In this document: piece by piece, positions 1 to 8,429 of the stretch
Layout: every line of letters begins with the position of its first letter
Position numbering within the stretch: the first letter of the stretch is position 1
From: Mucilaginibacter endophyticus
Lineage (GTDB): Bacteria > Bacteroidota > Bacteroidia > Sphingobacteriales > Sphingobacteriaceae
Reading direction: 5' to 3'
NCBI RefSeq assembly: GCF_003351025.1
Contig: NZ_QPCG01000002.1
Span: 682,001-746,000, forward strand
DNA: 64,000 nucleotides
Program-made: the position numbers and the translations under genes
Notes under the pieces: generated by a model
The model's database searches: none
The model's input: the letters and a program-made list of their open reading frames with translations, nothing else
What the model was told of the DNA's origin: nothing

Positions 1-493
1 AGTACTTAATGGCCGAGCTTTTGTCTAAAACCACCATATCGGGATTAGCCAACACTGATGGGCTGCCAGCCAGCCATTTATAGCTAAAAATATCGAAGAA
101 CTGTGGCTGAATAAATAACACACCTATATTTTCGGTGAATTTTTTATCGCCGCTGTTGCTGCCGGCTGCTTCTGGTACGGTGATCTGGCTGCCATAGCTA
201 CTGTTCAAAGCCGCCACTTTAGCTTGTGGAATATCCAGTCGCAACGCGTCTGTGGCCGGAACCGCGACACCGGGATTGGTAGTGGTTTCCGACTCGTGTT
301 TTTCCTGTGTTACTATACGGTAGATATTTTTATAGTTAGGATTGAATGTATCAAAACTAAGCTCAAACTGAATGATGACGAAAATGAGCAAACAGGCCGC
401 TAAGCCAACTGTTAAGCCCGCAACATTTATGGCAGAATAACCCTTGTGGCGAACAATATTGCGCCAGGCTATTTTGAAGTAATTTTTAAGCAT
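1..493 (-). CDS. FtsX/MacB-type ABC permease p17, N-terminal part (cut by window edge)
   Basis: Open frame from ATG at 493 running off the window, giving the first 164 residues. It begins MLKNYFKIAWRNIVRHKGYS, the amphipathic start typical of this array, followed by a first membrane helix (about residues 20-44) and the beginning of a MacB-type periplasmic domain. It is the last visible member of the array and shows that the array continues to the left. It is separated from p16 by 359 bp that hold a terminator-like hairpin, a 7-bp tandem repeat and a sigma54-like promoter with upstream dyads, so it probably starts its own transcription unit. The membership is clear; the second half cannot be seen. 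Confidence 0.9.
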   Translation of the reverse strand, partial: MLKNYFKIAWRNIVRHKGYSAINVAGLTVGLAACLLIFVIIQFELSFDTFNPNYKNIYRIVTQEKHESETTTNPGVAVPATDALRLDIPQAKVAALNSSYGSQITVPEAAGSNSGDKKFTENIGVLFIQPQFFDIFSYKWLAGSPSVLANPDMVVLDKSSAIKY

Positions 494-518
494 ACCGTAC
501 AGCGATTTTTTATTTCAA

Positions 519-534
519 TGTAAAATACATACCA
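519..534 (-). promoter_or_regulatory. Candidate sigma54 promoter A (before p17)
   Basis: On the minus strand it reads TGGTATGTATTTTACA, close to the known sigma54 form TGGCACG-N4-TTGCA (T for C changes at -24, A for G at -12). Its near edge lies 26 bp before the p17 ATG, so the leader would be only about 14 nt. Three sister elements in the window have the same layout. Confidence 0.65.
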
Positions 535-586
535 AAACAACAAACACCTTATTGTCAGATACTTAAATCAAAATAAAATCATTAAC

Positions 587-625
587 TGTTCGTAAGTGTA
601 ACACTTTGTGTACGGTAATGATACA
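587..625 (-). promoter_or_regulatory. Paired upstream activator dyads A
   Basis: Two 17-bp dyads, TGTTCGTAAGTGTAACA (587-603) and TGTACGGTAATGATACA (609-625), have inverted ends TGTT/AACA and TGTA/TACA. They are spaced 22 bp start to start, about two helical turns. The nearer dyad starts 75 bp from promoter A, as at sites B and C. This is the expected layout of enhancer sites for an NtrC-family activator; the adjacent regulator at 45045 is the inferred binder. Confidence 0.65.
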
Positions 626-634
626 GTGGTTTTG

Positions 635-725
635 GAGGTTAGAGGTTAGAGGTTAGAGGTTAGAGGTTAGAGGTTAGAGGTTCGAGGTTAGAGGTTAGAG
701 GTTAGAGGTTAGAGGTTAGAGGTTG
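635..725. repeat. 13-unit 7-bp tandem repeat (GAGGTTA)n
   Basis: Thirteen uninterrupted 7-bp units. All read GAGGTTA except the seventh (ending C) and the last (ending G). The array lies 10 bp beyond the upstream dyads of promoter A and before the end of p16. No reading frame or dyad is associated with it. Such short perfect repeats usually vary in copy number by slippage. Confidence 0.95.
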
Positions 726-751
726 AACGCTTCTAAATAGTTAAGGGTTTC

Positions 752-803
752 AAAAAAAACACAGATAAGAAGTCATCCGTAAAAATCGAACGAGTTCTTA
801 TCT
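752..803 (-). terminator. Terminator-like hairpin after p16
   Basis: A 9-bp inverted repeat AGATAAGAA (763-771)/TTCTTATCT (795-803) is followed on the minus strand by GTG and eight T residues (752-759). It lies 50 bp past the p16 stop codon, before promoter A, and would end the p11-p16 unit. The stem is A/T-rich and the loop is 23 nt, so it may be weak. Confidence 0.5.
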
Positions 804-852
804 ATATTCCAAAGAAACTAACCTCTAATCTCCAATCACTGATCTCTGAAAA

Positions 853-3267
853 TCACTCTCCGGATCTCAAACTTTCGACCGGATTTGTCATGGCAGCTTT
901 AATAGATTGGAAGCTTACCGTTACAAACGCGATCAGCAAAGCCATGAAAGCAGCCAGCGCAAACACCCACCATTGAATATCTATACGATAGGCAAAATTT
1001 TGCAGGTATTTGCTAATCATGAGCCAGGCTATGGGCGACGCTACTACAACAGCTACAAGAACCAGCTTCAGAAAATCGACAGAAAGCAAACCGGTTATAT
1101 TAACCACCGATGCGCCAAGCACTTTTCGGATCCCAATCTCTTTGGTACGCTGCAAGGTCAATAATGATATCAACCCAAGTAAACCAAGGCAACTGATACA
1201 AATGGCTATCACAGCGCTTGAAGTAATGAGCTTGTTTAGCAAATCTTCCTTTTGATAAAAATCGGCTATTTGCTGATCGAGGAAATGGTATTCGAATACA
1301 TTATCAGGATAGACAGTCTGCCATTCCCGTTTAATACGCTCAATCACTGCCGAAGGATTTCCGGAACCAATTTTTACCCCTGCGTATTGGTAACCTTTTC
1401 TAAACGTACTTATATACTCGGGAGCGATAGCTGTATACAATGATTTTGCATGGAAATCTTTTACCACGCCTACTATAATACCTGGATTGTTTGATAAGTC
1501 CCCGGCTGTAAATTTCCTGCCAATAGCTTGTTGCGGATCTTTAAGTCCTAATTTACTAACCAGCAATTCGTTAACCAGGTATTCGCGTGCTGTATCACTT
1601 TCAACGATGTTACGACCCGCTATCAATTGCATCCCAAATGTCTTAACATAATCTGCATCACCTATCTGGGTGTAGCCAACAAACTTTTCCCAATCGCGGC
1701 TATCATATTTAATGGAACCTCCTTTATCTGCGGTAGAAGACGGTGCCCGGTAACAGAAGGAGACGCTTTTTATTGCAGGATCGGCCATTAGCTGATTGCG
1801 CAAAAAATCAGTTTTGCCTTTGTCGTTGTTAGGGACGGGCAACATTATAACAGCGTTTTTATTAAAACCAAGGTCCGTTGTTTTAAGGTATTTAACCTGC
1901 ATGGTTATTAATATCGTGCTAATGATTAGCACCTGCGCTATTACATTCTGTACAACAATTAAACCTTTACGGGCAAGACCCGCTGATTGTGTTTTACCAC
2001 TAACCTGGTTTTTTAACGCGTTTACAGGCTTAAACCGACTTAGTATCAGCGCGGGATATGATCCTGCTGCAAGGATGATTATGGTCAGAACAGCCACTAT
2101 AAAACCAGCAAGCCTGTAATCGGTAAAAAGATCAAAACTCAATTGAGTTTGTAGCCAGTTATTCAAAATCGGCATAGCCACTATAACCATTATAAACGAT
2201 GATAATGCAGCAAAAACTACAATGTATGATGTCTCGGAAATAAACTGGATAAATATAGCTCTAGGCGAACTACCTAACACTTTTCTGGTGCCAATTTCCT
2301 TTGCCCGCTTAAAGCTTTGCGCTGTAGCCATGTTAATGAAATTAACACAAGCTATAATGATGAGCAGTAAACCAATTACACCAAGCGTTACTAATAATGA
2401 TCGTTGGATAACACCCGCGAAACGGCCATCAAAGTGTACTTCGCTTATTGGCAGCATCATAAAATGGTATGGTTTGGCTTCTGCCGCGCCTTGCGCCTTT
2501 ACATTTAACTGGTTTATATCATTTTCGACAACATTAGCGCTCACCCTATCTTTGAGTTCAACATAAATAGAATTGGTTGAATTGATAAAATTCCAATCGT
2601 TATACATAGGCGTATAAACATCCGGGTAAATATTCTTAAGCGTTGATATAGAAAGAAAAATATCTGACTTGATATCGGTATTTGCCGGGTGATCTTTTAC
2701 CACGCCCGTTATTGTAAAAACATTTTTATTATCAACCTTGATGGTTTTGCCAATAACATCCTGAGTACCGAAATATTTTTCGGCCAGTCCATGACTTAGA
2801 ACAACAGTATTTGGCTCAACAAGAGCAGTGTTTTTATTGCCCTGCTCCCATTGATAATCGAACAAGTTAAAAAAATGTCCATCGGTTATGCCAATGTTTT
2901 CATGCTCAGCAAACATTCTTTTGCCAGCCTCACTATTTTGTGAGACAGTTACGTTGATATCGTGCATTCGTAATAATGAAGCGACATCTTTAACCTTTGG
3001 ATCGTTTGCTCTCACATCCCGGGCCAGGGCTAAAGGAGCTCCCTGATCATATATTGGAGCACCTTCGAATGCTGTTAAGCGATGTACAACTCTGTAAACA
3101 TTTTTAGCATTATGATGGTAGGTATCAAAACTCAAATGATAGGTAATGAACTGAAAAAGTATGATGCTGCAACCAATGCTCAGCGCCAGGCCAAACATAT
3201 TGATAAACGTATAAAACTTATGCTTCCAAAGGTTGCGCCAGGCTATTTTAAAGTAGTTTTTTATCAT
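853..3267 (-). CDS. FtsX/MacB-type ABC permease p16
   Basis: Predicted 804-residue inner-membrane permease. The frame opens 30 codons earlier (3357), but alignment with every paralogue puts the start at ATG 3267 (MIKNYFKIAWRN). The first cytoplasmic coupling segment, RAKEIGTRKVLGSS (about 315-331), follows helix 2; it is preceded by NFINMATAQ, which among the siblings is closest to p3. The second is RTKEIGIRKVLGAS (about 705-720). It ends in ESLRSGE, one residue longer than the usual SLRSE tail. It is the last gene of the inferred unit from promoter B, with a terminator-like hairpin 50 bp downstream. The substrate cannot be read from the sequence. Confidence 0.92.
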   Translation of the reverse strand: MIKNYFKIAWRNLWKHKFYTFINMFGLALSIGCSIILFQFITYHLSFDTYHHNAKNVYRVVHRLTAFEGAPIYDQGAPLALARDVRANDPKVKDVASLLRMHDINVTVSQNSEAGKRMFAEHENIGITDGHFFNLFDYQWEQGNKNTALVEPNTVVLSHGLAEKYFGTQDVIGKTIKVDNKNVFTITGVVKDHPANTDIKSDIFLSISTLKNIYPDVYTPMYNDWNFINSTNSIYVELKDRVSANVVENDINQLNVKAQGAAEAKPYHFMMLPISEVHFDGRFAGVIQRSLLVTLGVIGLLLIIIACVNFINMATAQSFKRAKEIGTRKVLGSSPRAIFIQFISETSYIVVFAALSSFIMVIVAMPILNNWLQTQLSFDLFTDYRLAGFIVAVLTIIILAAGSYPALILSRFKPVNALKNQVSGKTQSAGLARKGLIVVQNVIAQVLIISTILITMQVKYLKTTDLGFNKNAVIMLPVPNNDKGKTDFLRNQLMADPAIKSVSFCYRAPSSTADKGGSIKYDSRDWEKFVGYTQIGDADYVKTFGMQLIAGRNIVESDTAREYLVNELLVSKLGLKDPQQAIGRKFTAGDLSNNPGIIVGVVKDFHAKSLYTAIAPEYISTFRKGYQYAGVKIGSGNPSAVIERIKREWQTVYPDNVFEYHFLDQQIADFYQKEDLLNKLITSSAVIAICISCLGLLGLISLLTLQRTKEIGIRKVLGASVVNITGLLSVDFLKLVLVAVVVASPIAWLMISKYLQNFAYRIDIQWWVFALAAFMALLIAFVTVSFQSIKAAMTNPVESLRSGE

Positions 3268-3422
3268 ATCCAATACTTTACACGATGATACGCAAAACCC
3301 TTTAAATGAGTAGTTAAAATGTGTTAAAGTTAGGCGAAAGCGTCCAATGTTTTTCAAACACCGGACGCTTTCATGATTTAGTGCTACCTTTTAGTTTTTG
3401 CCTTTAACCTTTCGCCTGAAAA
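3268..3422 (-). other. p15-p16 spacer with competing hairpins
   Basis: This 155-bp spacer has neither of the repeat families found in other gaps. GAAAGCGTCC (3336-3345) pairs with GGACGCTTTC (3363-3372). The overlapping AGGCGAAAG (3332-3340) can instead pair with CTTTCGCCT (3409-3417). The two stems exclude each other. No T-run follows, so it is not a classical terminator. Confidence 0.6.
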
Positions 3423-5819
3423 TCACTCGCTCCTCAAACTGTTAACCGGATTAGCGAGTGCAGCTTTGATGGATTGAATGCTTACCGTTAACAACGCGAT
3501 GATCAACGCGATGCAAGCTGCCGCGGCAAACATCCACCAGGAAATATCAATGCGATAGGCAAAATCCTGTAACCATTTGTTCATCATATACCAGGCAACC
3601 GGGAACGCGATGAGGTTTGCAATCAATACCGTTTTCAAAAAATCTGCCGATAACAACCTGATGATACTTTGTACGCTTGCACCAAGCACCTTGCGGATTC
3701 CGATCTCCTTTACGCGCTGCTCGGCGGCGAAGGCAGCCAGACCCAGTAAGCCCATAGCAGATATTGCGATGGTTATTGAGGCAAATACGGTGATCAACGT
3801 TGAGGAGCGTTGCTCGGCGTGATACAATTTGTTGTAACCTTCATCCAAAAAGTTGTACGCAAATGGCTGATCGGGTACAAATTGGTTCCACACGTTTTGT
3901 GCCGCCCTGATAGCCCCCGCTGTATTGCCCGAAGCTGTTTTTATGTAGAAACTACCTGCCCAATCGGTATGGTTGTTTATGACCATTGGGCCAATTTTTT
4001 CATGTAGACTCCTGAAGTTAAAATCTTTAACCACACCGACCACAACTCCCGAATCGCCATTAAACTTAAACCGTTGTCCGATAATTGGGTTACGAACTCC
4101 TAATTGCTTTACAGCGGTTTCATTTAAGATAACGTTATGCTGGTCAGCATTGGCTTTGCCAAACCAATGTCCATCTTTCATTTTCAGGCTCATCATTTGC
4201 TGAAAATTTTCATCAGCCGATAATGTAGCTACGGAAGGTTTGTAATCTTTAGGGCGGCCATCCCAATCCATCGAGCCTGACATTTTGGTGCCATTATTAT
4301 AAAAGTCATCGCTCTGCGATTGGACCACCGCTTTTATCGCGCTTTGTTCCCGCAGCTCGTTCGCGATACTGCTCAGCATCGAAATCCGTTTTTTATCATC
4401 AAACCCTAACACATTCCATGGAACCCTGAAAGAAAATACATGCTCGCGATTATAACCGAGATCGGCCTTCTGCATGAAATTAAGCTGGCGGTAGATAACC
4501 ATGGTACAAATGATGAGCATAACCGAAATGCCAAACTGCACAACAACCAAAGCTTTACGAATGCCACCATCCTTAACATTTAACGCGCTGCGGCCTTTGA
4601 AAACACTTAGCGGTTTAAATGAGGATAACAAGATGGCTGGATAAAGGCCGTTAAATATGAAACTTAGCAGTAACGTGCCCAGTAATATGATCCATGTTGC
4701 TGTTGAAGCCAGGGGCTGGCTAAAATGTTTTTCGGTTACACCATTAAACCATGGCATAAATACCTGGATACAAATAATAGAAAAAACCAAAGCCAACACA
4801 CTCATCACCAACGACTCGGACATAAACTGGCCAAATAACTGGAACCTGCGCGCTCCTACTATTTTACGCACACTTACCTCTTTTGAGCGCACACTTGCAC
4901 GTGCGGTTGTAAGGTTTACGTAATTGATACAGGCAGTAGCCAAAAGCAATACGGCCAGGATTATAAATATGCTAACCAGCCTGCGGTTGCCATGTTCAAA
5001 AGATGAGCTTTGTAAATCGCTTTCAAAGTGCATATCCTTTAGGGCAATAACGCTTAGTGCTGTATTTTCGCTGTCCTTATTATTTTTCCTGATGATATCG
5101 GTAAGCTTCTTAGCTGTTTCGTTTGTTTTTACGCCGGGTTGCAACTTAAGAAATGTAAGTCCGTTGTAGTTACCCCAATGCTTTGATTGCTCTTTTTCGT
5201 GCGGATTGCTCAGCTTCGCTTCAACCGGGATCAACATATCATACTGGAAAGTTGAATTAGCGGGATTATCCTTAACCACAGCCTGCACCTGGTAATTGAC
5301 ACTATCAACCCTAAGTATTTTACCTACAGCCTGGTTATTGCCAAAGTATTTTTTTGCGGTCGACTGCGTGAGGATTAAGCTAAACGGATTTTTAGAAAAG
5401 CTTTCGGCGCTGCCATCAACAAAATCGTAATTGAAAACTTTAAACCAATTAGCATCAACATAAGCATACTTTTTTTCGGAGATCAGCTGCCCCTTATTAT
5501 GAACAATGATCATATAACCGGGCCATAAAAAAGTATAATCTTTAACTTCAGGAATTTCTTTTTTTGCTACCCCGCCCAACAAATAAGGCGATGATTCCCA
5601 AACCCAGGTTTCGCTCTTGGTTAAGGTAAGCTTTGCCTTTACGCGATAGATCTGATCAGCGTCTTTATGGTAATTGTCAAAACTAAGCTCGTTTTGTACC
5701 CAAAGCATAATAAACACCGCAGCAGTAATACCAACCGTAAGCCCGGCAATATTGATAATACTTGTGGTACGGTGTTTACTTAAATTGCGAAACGCTACTT
5801 TGAAATAATTCTTAAACAT
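3423..5819 (-). CDS. FtsX/MacB-type ABC permease p15
   Basis: Predicted 798-residue permease starting MFKNYFKVAFRN at ATG 5819. Eight helices can be placed: one near residues 20-43, a cluster of three at about 280-390, one near 425-445, and three in the last 110 residues. Large periplasmic domains follow helices 1 and 5. The first coupling segment is unusual, RSKEVSVRKIVGARR, resembling p1, p2 and p6 more than its neighbours; the second is RVKEIGIRKVLGAS (about 699-715). The tail is NSLRSE. The 71-bp gap to p14 carries a family I repeat and no promoter-like element, so it is probably co-transcribed with p14. Confidence 0.93.
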   Translation of the reverse strand: MFKNYFKVAFRNLSKHRTTSIINIAGLTVGITAAVFIMLWVQNELSFDNYHKDADQIYRVKAKLTLTKSETWVWESSPYLLGGVAKKEIPEVKDYTFLWPGYMIIVHNKGQLISEKKYAYVDANWFKVFNYDFVDGSAESFSKNPFSLILTQSTAKKYFGNNQAVGKILRVDSVNYQVQAVVKDNPANSTFQYDMLIPVEAKLSNPHEKEQSKHWGNYNGLTFLKLQPGVKTNETAKKLTDIIRKNNKDSENTALSVIALKDMHFESDLQSSSFEHGNRRLVSIFIILAVLLLATACINYVNLTTARASVRSKEVSVRKIVGARRFQLFGQFMSESLVMSVLALVFSIICIQVFMPWFNGVTEKHFSQPLASTATWIILLGTLLLSFIFNGLYPAILLSSFKPLSVFKGRSALNVKDGGIRKALVVVQFGISVMLIICTMVIYRQLNFMQKADLGYNREHVFSFRVPWNVLGFDDKKRISMLSSIANELREQSAIKAVVQSQSDDFYNNGTKMSGSMDWDGRPKDYKPSVATLSADENFQQMMSLKMKDGHWFGKANADQHNVILNETAVKQLGVRNPIIGQRFKFNGDSGVVVGVVKDFNFRSLHEKIGPMVINNHTDWAGSFYIKTASGNTAGAIRAAQNVWNQFVPDQPFAYNFLDEGYNKLYHAEQRSSTLITVFASITIAISAMGLLGLAAFAAEQRVKEIGIRKVLGASVQSIIRLLSADFLKTVLIANLIAFPVAWYMMNKWLQDFAYRIDISWWMFAAAACIALIIALLTVSIQSIKAALANPVNSLRSE

Positions 5820-5890
5820 AGTAGTTCATTGGTTCAATTGTTCATTAGTTCATTGGGGCTTCCAGCTGCTAACTGCCACTGCAAACTGCT
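5820..5890. repeat. Family I intergenic repeat (p14-p15 gap)
   Basis: Built of TTCATT-type words (AGTTCATTGGTTCAATTG, then TTCATTAGTTCATTG, 5823-5855), then a CTGCCACTGCAAACTGCT stretch next to the p14 stop. Near-identical copies lie at 8363, 13324 and 24788, each directly before a permease start codon. Confidence 0.85.
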
Positions 5891-8359
5891 TTACTCACTT
5901 CTCAAGCTCTTAGTTGGGTTTGCTAATGCGGCCCGAATAGTTTGAAAACTTGAGGTGATCAACGCTGTCAACAGCATTCCTCCTCCGCTTACTACAAAAA
6001 TCCACCAGCTTATAGTAGTACGATCTGCGAAGCTTTCCATCCACTTGTTCATTGCATACCAGGCCAATGGTGTCACCAGTATAAAGGCCAGCCCGATAAG
6101 CATCACCAGTTCGGTTGATAGCATAGTGACTATCTGGGTTACGGTTGCCCCCAGCACTTTGCGTACACCTATTTCCTTGGTGCGCTGATTGGTATTGTAG
6201 ATAGCCAGCCCCAATAAGCCAAGGCAGCTGATAAATATAGATAAGCCGGTAGCCCAGGTTAACAAAGTTGAGGTATGTTGTTCAGCATCATAAAATTTAG
6301 CTATGTTTTCATCAAAAAAGTGATATTCAAAATCATCTTCGGGATAAATCTCTTTCCAGGCCTTTTCCATCGAGGCTATGGCTTTTTTCCATTCATTGCC
6401 TCCGGCAGTTTGCGGTTTAAGCGCAATGTGAAATGTGCCACTATTATAATAGCCATTGTTAATATGAATGCAAGTAGGTTTTATGGTCGAACGTATCGAC
6501 TCTAAATGAAAATCATTCACTACGCCAACAATTTGCATTTTTTTATCTCCATTAAACTTATCAATGTATTTGCCAACCGCATCATTAGGGCTTTTAAAAC
6601 CAAGAATTTTGGCGTATGTATTGTTGATCAAAAGTCCGCTGGTACTATCGCTGTATTGTATGTTGCGCCCGGCCAAAAGTTTTATCCCATATACATTGAT
6701 ATAATTAGGATCGCCCATCCTCTCATATAACTCAACTTTAATCTCCTTTTTACCATCGTTGTAAGATGATTCCGTCGAGTTAGTTCCACTTGATGAAGGT
6801 GCATCTTTACCCAAGCTAATCAAACTAACCTGGGGCAGCGCCAGCAACTTATTTTTAAACACCTGATTTTTACTACGGGTCCGGTTTTTCCAGGGTGAGT
6901 TAATGATAAGTATAGCGTCTTTTTTAAAACCCATATCCTTATTAAGGGCATAATTAATTTGCTTACTTACCAGTACAGTAGCCATTATAAAAAACTGGGC
7001 TATTACAAACTGCGTAACGGTAAGCGATTTGCGCAACCAGGCGTTACGGGTTTTGCTGCTGTTTGATGAAGCCTGGTTTTTTAGTACCAATACTGGTTTG
7101 TAACCTGATAACAAAGCTGCCGGATAAAAGCCAGATAAAAGGCTAACCACTATCGTTAATAAAAAAAGAAATATGAACAGGTTAGGCTGGTGCAGCAAAT
7201 CGAGCTTAATACCTACGGGAATGAAATCTTTAAACAACTTTAATATAACCGGTGCAAGCACCACCGAAATAACTACCGCGATAATGGTTATAAAAAATGT
7301 TTCGCATAAAAACTGGATAACGAGCTGAGCCCTGCTGCTGCCCATAGTTTTACGCACACCAATTTCCTTAGCTCTTTGGGTTGCCTGTGCAGTTGTCAGG
7401 TTAACAAAGTTGATACAGCCAAGCAAAAGCAAAAACGCGGCTATTGCCAGCAAACCGTAAAGCGTTGGCTTATCGGCTACCCGTCCCGAAGAAAACGTGT
7501 AGTATATATTATTAAAATGAAGATCCCTTAGCGGCTGTAAAGTAAAATTGCGTGAGTTGCCTTTATTTTCCGGTTTGGGTGGATTATTCTTTTTAAGAAT
7601 AAGATTCAATTGCTTTTCGAAATTGCTAACCGAAGCGCTTGGGGCCAACTTAACAAATAGTATCGACGATGAGGTAGTACCTCCCCAATCATCTGACCTT
7701 AACTCATCAGAAAGGGCTTTGTTATTTTTTGCAGTTGAATAAGAAAGAAAATCATGAAAAGCAAAGTCGTTATTTCCTTTTAAGGGTTCAACTATCCCGG
7801 TAATGGCGGCACTAATAGTATCATAAGTGACAACCCGGCCAATCATTTCACTGTATGAAAGTTTGGGAAAGTATTTTGTAGCCTGATCTGCCGTTAGTAC
7901 AGTTTGATTAGGCGCATTCAAAGCTGTTTTTGCCGAGCCGGCTAACCAGTTATACTTAAACATGCTGAAGTAACGACCGTCCGCAAGGATTACGTTATCT
8001 TGTAGTTTAAACTTAACAGATACACCACCTTTTCCCGGAACAAGCACGTTAGGTTGGCTCAGCTCAAAAAATGGCGCGGTTAGCTCCACTCCGCTCACGT
8101 TGTTCCGCACAGCTTCAGGAACAGCCCCGGATACGCCACGGTTATGTGCTTCCTCGCCCGAAAAAGTGTAGTTTGATACCACTCTATAAATCCGACTGCT
8201 ATCATCAAAGTTTTGATTAAAGGTAAAATCAAAATGTACAATAAGGTAAATAACCAGCGCCGAGCTGATACCTATAGATAAGCCGATTACATTGACGAAC
8301 GTAAAAAATTTATGCCGCCAAAAGCTACGTAACGCGATTTTGAAATAGTTTTTAAACAT
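5891..8359 (-). CDS. FtsX/MacB-type ABC permease p14
   Basis: Predicted permease of 822 residues, the longest of the array; the extra length lies in its periplasmic domains, since helix and coupling motifs keep their order. It starts MFKNYFKIALRSFWRHKF. The first coupling segment RAKEIGVRKTMGSSR (about 313-341) follows NFVNLTTAQ; the second is RTKEIGVRKVLGAT (about 723-739). The tail is TKSLRSE, with T where most have V. It follows p13 after 70 bp with only a family I repeat between them. A distinct substrate preference is possible because the periplasmic domains are the most divergent part, but that is inference. Confidence 0.93.
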   Translation of the reverse strand: MFKNYFKIALRSFWRHKFFTFVNVIGLSIGISSALVIYLIVHFDFTFNQNFDDSSRIYRVVSNYTFSGEEAHNRGVSGAVPEAVRNNVSGVELTAPFFELSQPNVLVPGKGGVSVKFKLQDNVILADGRYFSMFKYNWLAGSAKTALNAPNQTVLTADQATKYFPKLSYSEMIGRVVTYDTISAAITGIVEPLKGNNDFAFHDFLSYSTAKNNKALSDELRSDDWGGTTSSSILFVKLAPSASVSNFEKQLNLILKKNNPPKPENKGNSRNFTLQPLRDLHFNNIYYTFSSGRVADKPTLYGLLAIAAFLLLLGCINFVNLTTAQATQRAKEIGVRKTMGSSRAQLVIQFLCETFFITIIAVVISVVLAPVILKLFKDFIPVGIKLDLLHQPNLFIFLFLLTIVVSLLSGFYPAALLSGYKPVLVLKNQASSNSSKTRNAWLRKSLTVTQFVIAQFFIMATVLVSKQINYALNKDMGFKKDAILIINSPWKNRTRSKNQVFKNKLLALPQVSLISLGKDAPSSSGTNSTESSYNDGKKEIKVELYERMGDPNYINVYGIKLLAGRNIQYSDSTSGLLINNTYAKILGFKSPNDAVGKYIDKFNGDKKMQIVGVVNDFHLESIRSTIKPTCIHINNGYYNSGTFHIALKPQTAGGNEWKKAIASMEKAWKEIYPEDDFEYHFFDENIAKFYDAEQHTSTLLTWATGLSIFISCLGLLGLAIYNTNQRTKEIGVRKVLGATVTQIVTMLSTELVMLIGLAFILVTPLAWYAMNKWMESFADRTTISWWIFVVSGGGMLLTALITSSFQTIRAALANPTKSLRSE

Positions 8360-8429
8360 GGTAGTTCATTGGTTGAATTGTTCATTAGTTCATTAGGGTA
8401 TTCAAACTGCCTACTGCTACTATATACTG
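8360..8429. repeat. Family I intergenic repeat (p13-p14 gap)
   Basis: Copy of the TTCATT-word repeat (8363-8395) with GGTTGAATTG in place of GGTTCAATTG, followed by a degenerate CTGC-rich stretch up to the p13 stop codon. Confidence 0.85.

Larger units (their letters stand above)
494..852. other. 359-bp intergenic region between p16 and p17
   Basis: In minus-strand order it holds the p16 terminator-like hairpin, the 7-bp tandem repeat, the paired dyads and promoter A. No coding sequence is visible. It is the longest permease-to-permease gap in the array. Confidence 0.9.

Noticed and set aside
635..725. Possible CRISPR array
   Set aside because: Units are 7 bp and contiguous with no spacers; no cas gene in the window.
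3268..3357. N-terminal extension of p16 (30 codons)
   Set aside because: Not present in any paralogue and runs through a hairpin spacer; the conserved start is at 3267.
5864..5890. TGGCAGT/GCAGT words in family I gaps as sigma54 promoters
   Set aside because: They are part of the repeated CTGCC words, the -24/-12 spacing is wrong or varies, and no dyads accompany them.
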